From Anaerovorax odorimutans DSM 5092 (GTDB lineage Bacteria; Bacillota; Clostridia; Peptostreptococcales; Anaerovoracaceae), in NCBI RefSeq assembly GCF_000426305.1, contig NZ_AUFC01000015.1, positions 21,694 to 85,693 on the forward strand: a DNA stretch of 64,000 bases. Direction: 5' to 3'. Within the stretch, counting starts at the first letter, position 1, and every line of letters begins with the position of its first letter. Of this stretch, positions 63,151 through 64,000 are shown one piece after another. The position numbers and the translations under genes were made by a program. Under the pieces are notes generated by a model that saw nothing but the letters and a program-made list of their open reading frames with translations, did not search any database and was not told the origin of the DNA.

Positions 63151-63170
63151 GGCGGAGAGCATCGACCTTT

Positions 63171-63628
63171 GTTCGCTGCGCTGTCCGTTTTTCCATTGCA
63201 GCTAAAGCTGCGGAAAAAAGGCAACGACCATAGGTCTCCTCCGCTCGTTTCGTTCGCTGCGCTGTCCGTTTTTCCAATGCAGCTAAAGCTGCGGAAAAAA
63301 GGCAACGACCATAGGTCTCCTACGCTTACTTCGTTCGCTGCGCTGTCCGTTTTTCCAATGCAGCTAAAGCTGCGGAAAAAAGGCAACGACCATAGGTCTC
63401 CTACGCTTACTTCGTTCGCTGCGCTGTCCGTTTTTCCAATGCAGCTAAAGCTGCGGAAAAAAGGCAACGACCATAGGTCTCCTACGCTTACTTCGTTCGC
63501 TGCGCTGTCCGTTTTTCCAATGCAGCTAAAGCTGCGGAAAAAAGGCAACGACCATAGGTCTCCTACGCTTACTTCGTTCGCTGCGCTGTCCGTTTTTCCA
63601 ATGCAGCTAAAGCTGCGGAAAAAAGGCA
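63171..63628. repeat. 81-bp tandem repeat array, five full units and one partial
   Basis: Units begin with GTTCGCTGCG at 63171, 63252, 63333, 63414, 63495 and 63576, exactly 81 bases apart. Units 2-5 are nearly identical and the first differs most. Each contains a TTTTTCC-GCAGC/GCTGC-GGAAAA hairpin. Because 81 is divisible by three and there are no stops, long frames run through both strands; these are artefacts. The array is much richer in G+C than the surroundings. Confidence 0.9.
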
Positions 63629-63711
63629 TGGTACTTCTCACCCACTCCGTGGGTTCTTATCCTTTTGTCTCAAGCAAAATGAAAAAGGGGCTGTAAAATA
63701 AGTCTCTAAAA

Positions 63712-63757
63712 AAATCCATCATCATCGGAGATAATTTCGATGATGATGGATTTTTAA
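63712..63757. terminator. Strong hairpin inside the IS end
   Basis: AAATCCATCATCATCG (63712-63727) and CGATGATGATGGATTT (63738-63753) form a perfect 16-bp stem with T/A tails on both sides. It probably blocks transcription into or out of the element. Confidence 0.7.
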
Positions 63758-63844
63758 TTTTTATAGTGCTTTCAATATATATCATTGAAAAATGAGTGCA
63801 CAAAATAAGGAGTTATCTTTTTGAAGGCTATTTTTCGATTTCTA

Positions 63845-64000
63845 TTATGCCACCAATGCAACTCGATTTCGCTTATTGTGATATTTATATAAGTTGTAAC
63901 CACAAGAAATTAAAGTAAGTTCAAGAATTACTCCTTTAAGTCCTCTCCTAAATAGTCTTTTGTAAGACCTGTTCCATTTTATTATTCCAAAAGTTCCCTC
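63845..64000 (-). CDS. IS1182-family transposase, C-terminal fragment
   Basis: The last 51 codons of a DDE transposase read from the window edge to a TAA at 63845. The stretch with GTFGIIKWNRSYKRLFRRG followed by LISCGYNLYKYHNKR is characteristic of the IS1182-family C-terminus. The remainder of the gene, including most of the catalytic domain, is outside the window, so intactness cannot be judged. Confidence 0.8.
   Translation of the reverse strand, partial: EGTFGIIKWNRSYKRLFRRGLKGVILELTLISCGYNLYKYHNKRNRVALVA

Larger units (their letters stand above)
62791..63170. other. Intergenic region with three hairpins
   Basis: No gene seen. It holds the hairpins at 62956-62983, 63014-63050 and 63122-63150, listed separately, before the 81-bp repeat array. 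Confidence 0.45.
63687..64000 (-). mobile_element. End of an IS1182-family insertion sequence (cut by window edge)
   Basis: GGGGCTGTAAAATAAGT at 63687 resembles the terminal inverted repeat of IS1182-type elements and marks the likely boundary. Inside are a 16-bp hairpin and the C-terminal part of a transposase on the minus strand. The rest lies beyond 64000. Confidence 0.7.

Noticed and set aside
63099..63696. Long open frames on both strands (about 180 residues each) through 63.1-63.7 kb
   Set aside because: They come from an 81-bp repeat whose length is divisible by three and which lacks stops. There is no binding site or recognisable protein, and both strands are open at once.

Overview
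The window is AT-rich DNA from a low-GC, Gram-positive, probably spore-forming anaerobe of the class Clostridia. The evidence is AGGAGG-type ribosome binding sites, frequent TTG/GTG starts, S-layer-homology (SLH) anchors, a GerMN lipoprotein, a SpoVB-like flippase, a raiA-type structured RNA in front of hpf, and the cdaA-cdaR-glmM-glmS order. Genus cannot be fixed from the sequence.

Layout. 0-5 kb: a membrane protein, an XRE regulator whose promoter shares an operator-like palindrome with a second promoter just downstream, an esterase, and nadE. 5-9 kb: yhaM, recD2 and comFC in one overlapping set. 9.1-10.2 kb: raiA RNA and hpf. 10.4-20.4 kb: a long co-directional run, cdaA, cdaR, glmM, glmS, a polysaccharide deacetylase, a GerMN lipoprotein, a YgjP-type metallopeptidase, an ADP-ribosylglycohydrolase relative and ahcY, closed by a terminator. 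20.4-24 kb: a 39-residue membrane peptide, gltX, a hemolysin III protein behind a repeated structured leader, and a Cys-rich DUF326/Csp-like protein.

24-43.8 kb is the most unusual part. A consensus promoter and a roughly 500-nt leader with four evenly spaced hairpins precede a small secreted protein. After it come a 1783-residue SLH surface protein, a FecB-type lipoprotein, a second SLH protein, two membrane-anchored surface proteins, MoxR, DUF58 and transglutaminase-like proteins, and a FecCD permease with its ATPase. Most genes from 31.9 kb overlap. Five of the exported proteins share one module type, six copies in all, each with an invariant histidine. I infer an Isd-like surface-to-membrane capture relay for an unknown iron-complex-like ligand.

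43.8-64 kb: a SpoVB-like flippase, a 42-residue peptide gene, a DnaA-box cluster, codB-codA behind a leader related to that of the hemolysin III gene, several regulators, two kelch/Big2 secreted paralogues, tRNA-Glu, a degenerate receiver plus GGDEF pair, thrC, an orphan amidase, a Fic protein, a second DnaA-box cluster, a zinc-ribbon protein, a zinc-ribbon plus deoxyribosyltransferase/TIR-like protein (possible defence gene), six 81-bp tandem repeats, and the end of an IS1182-family element cut by the window edge.
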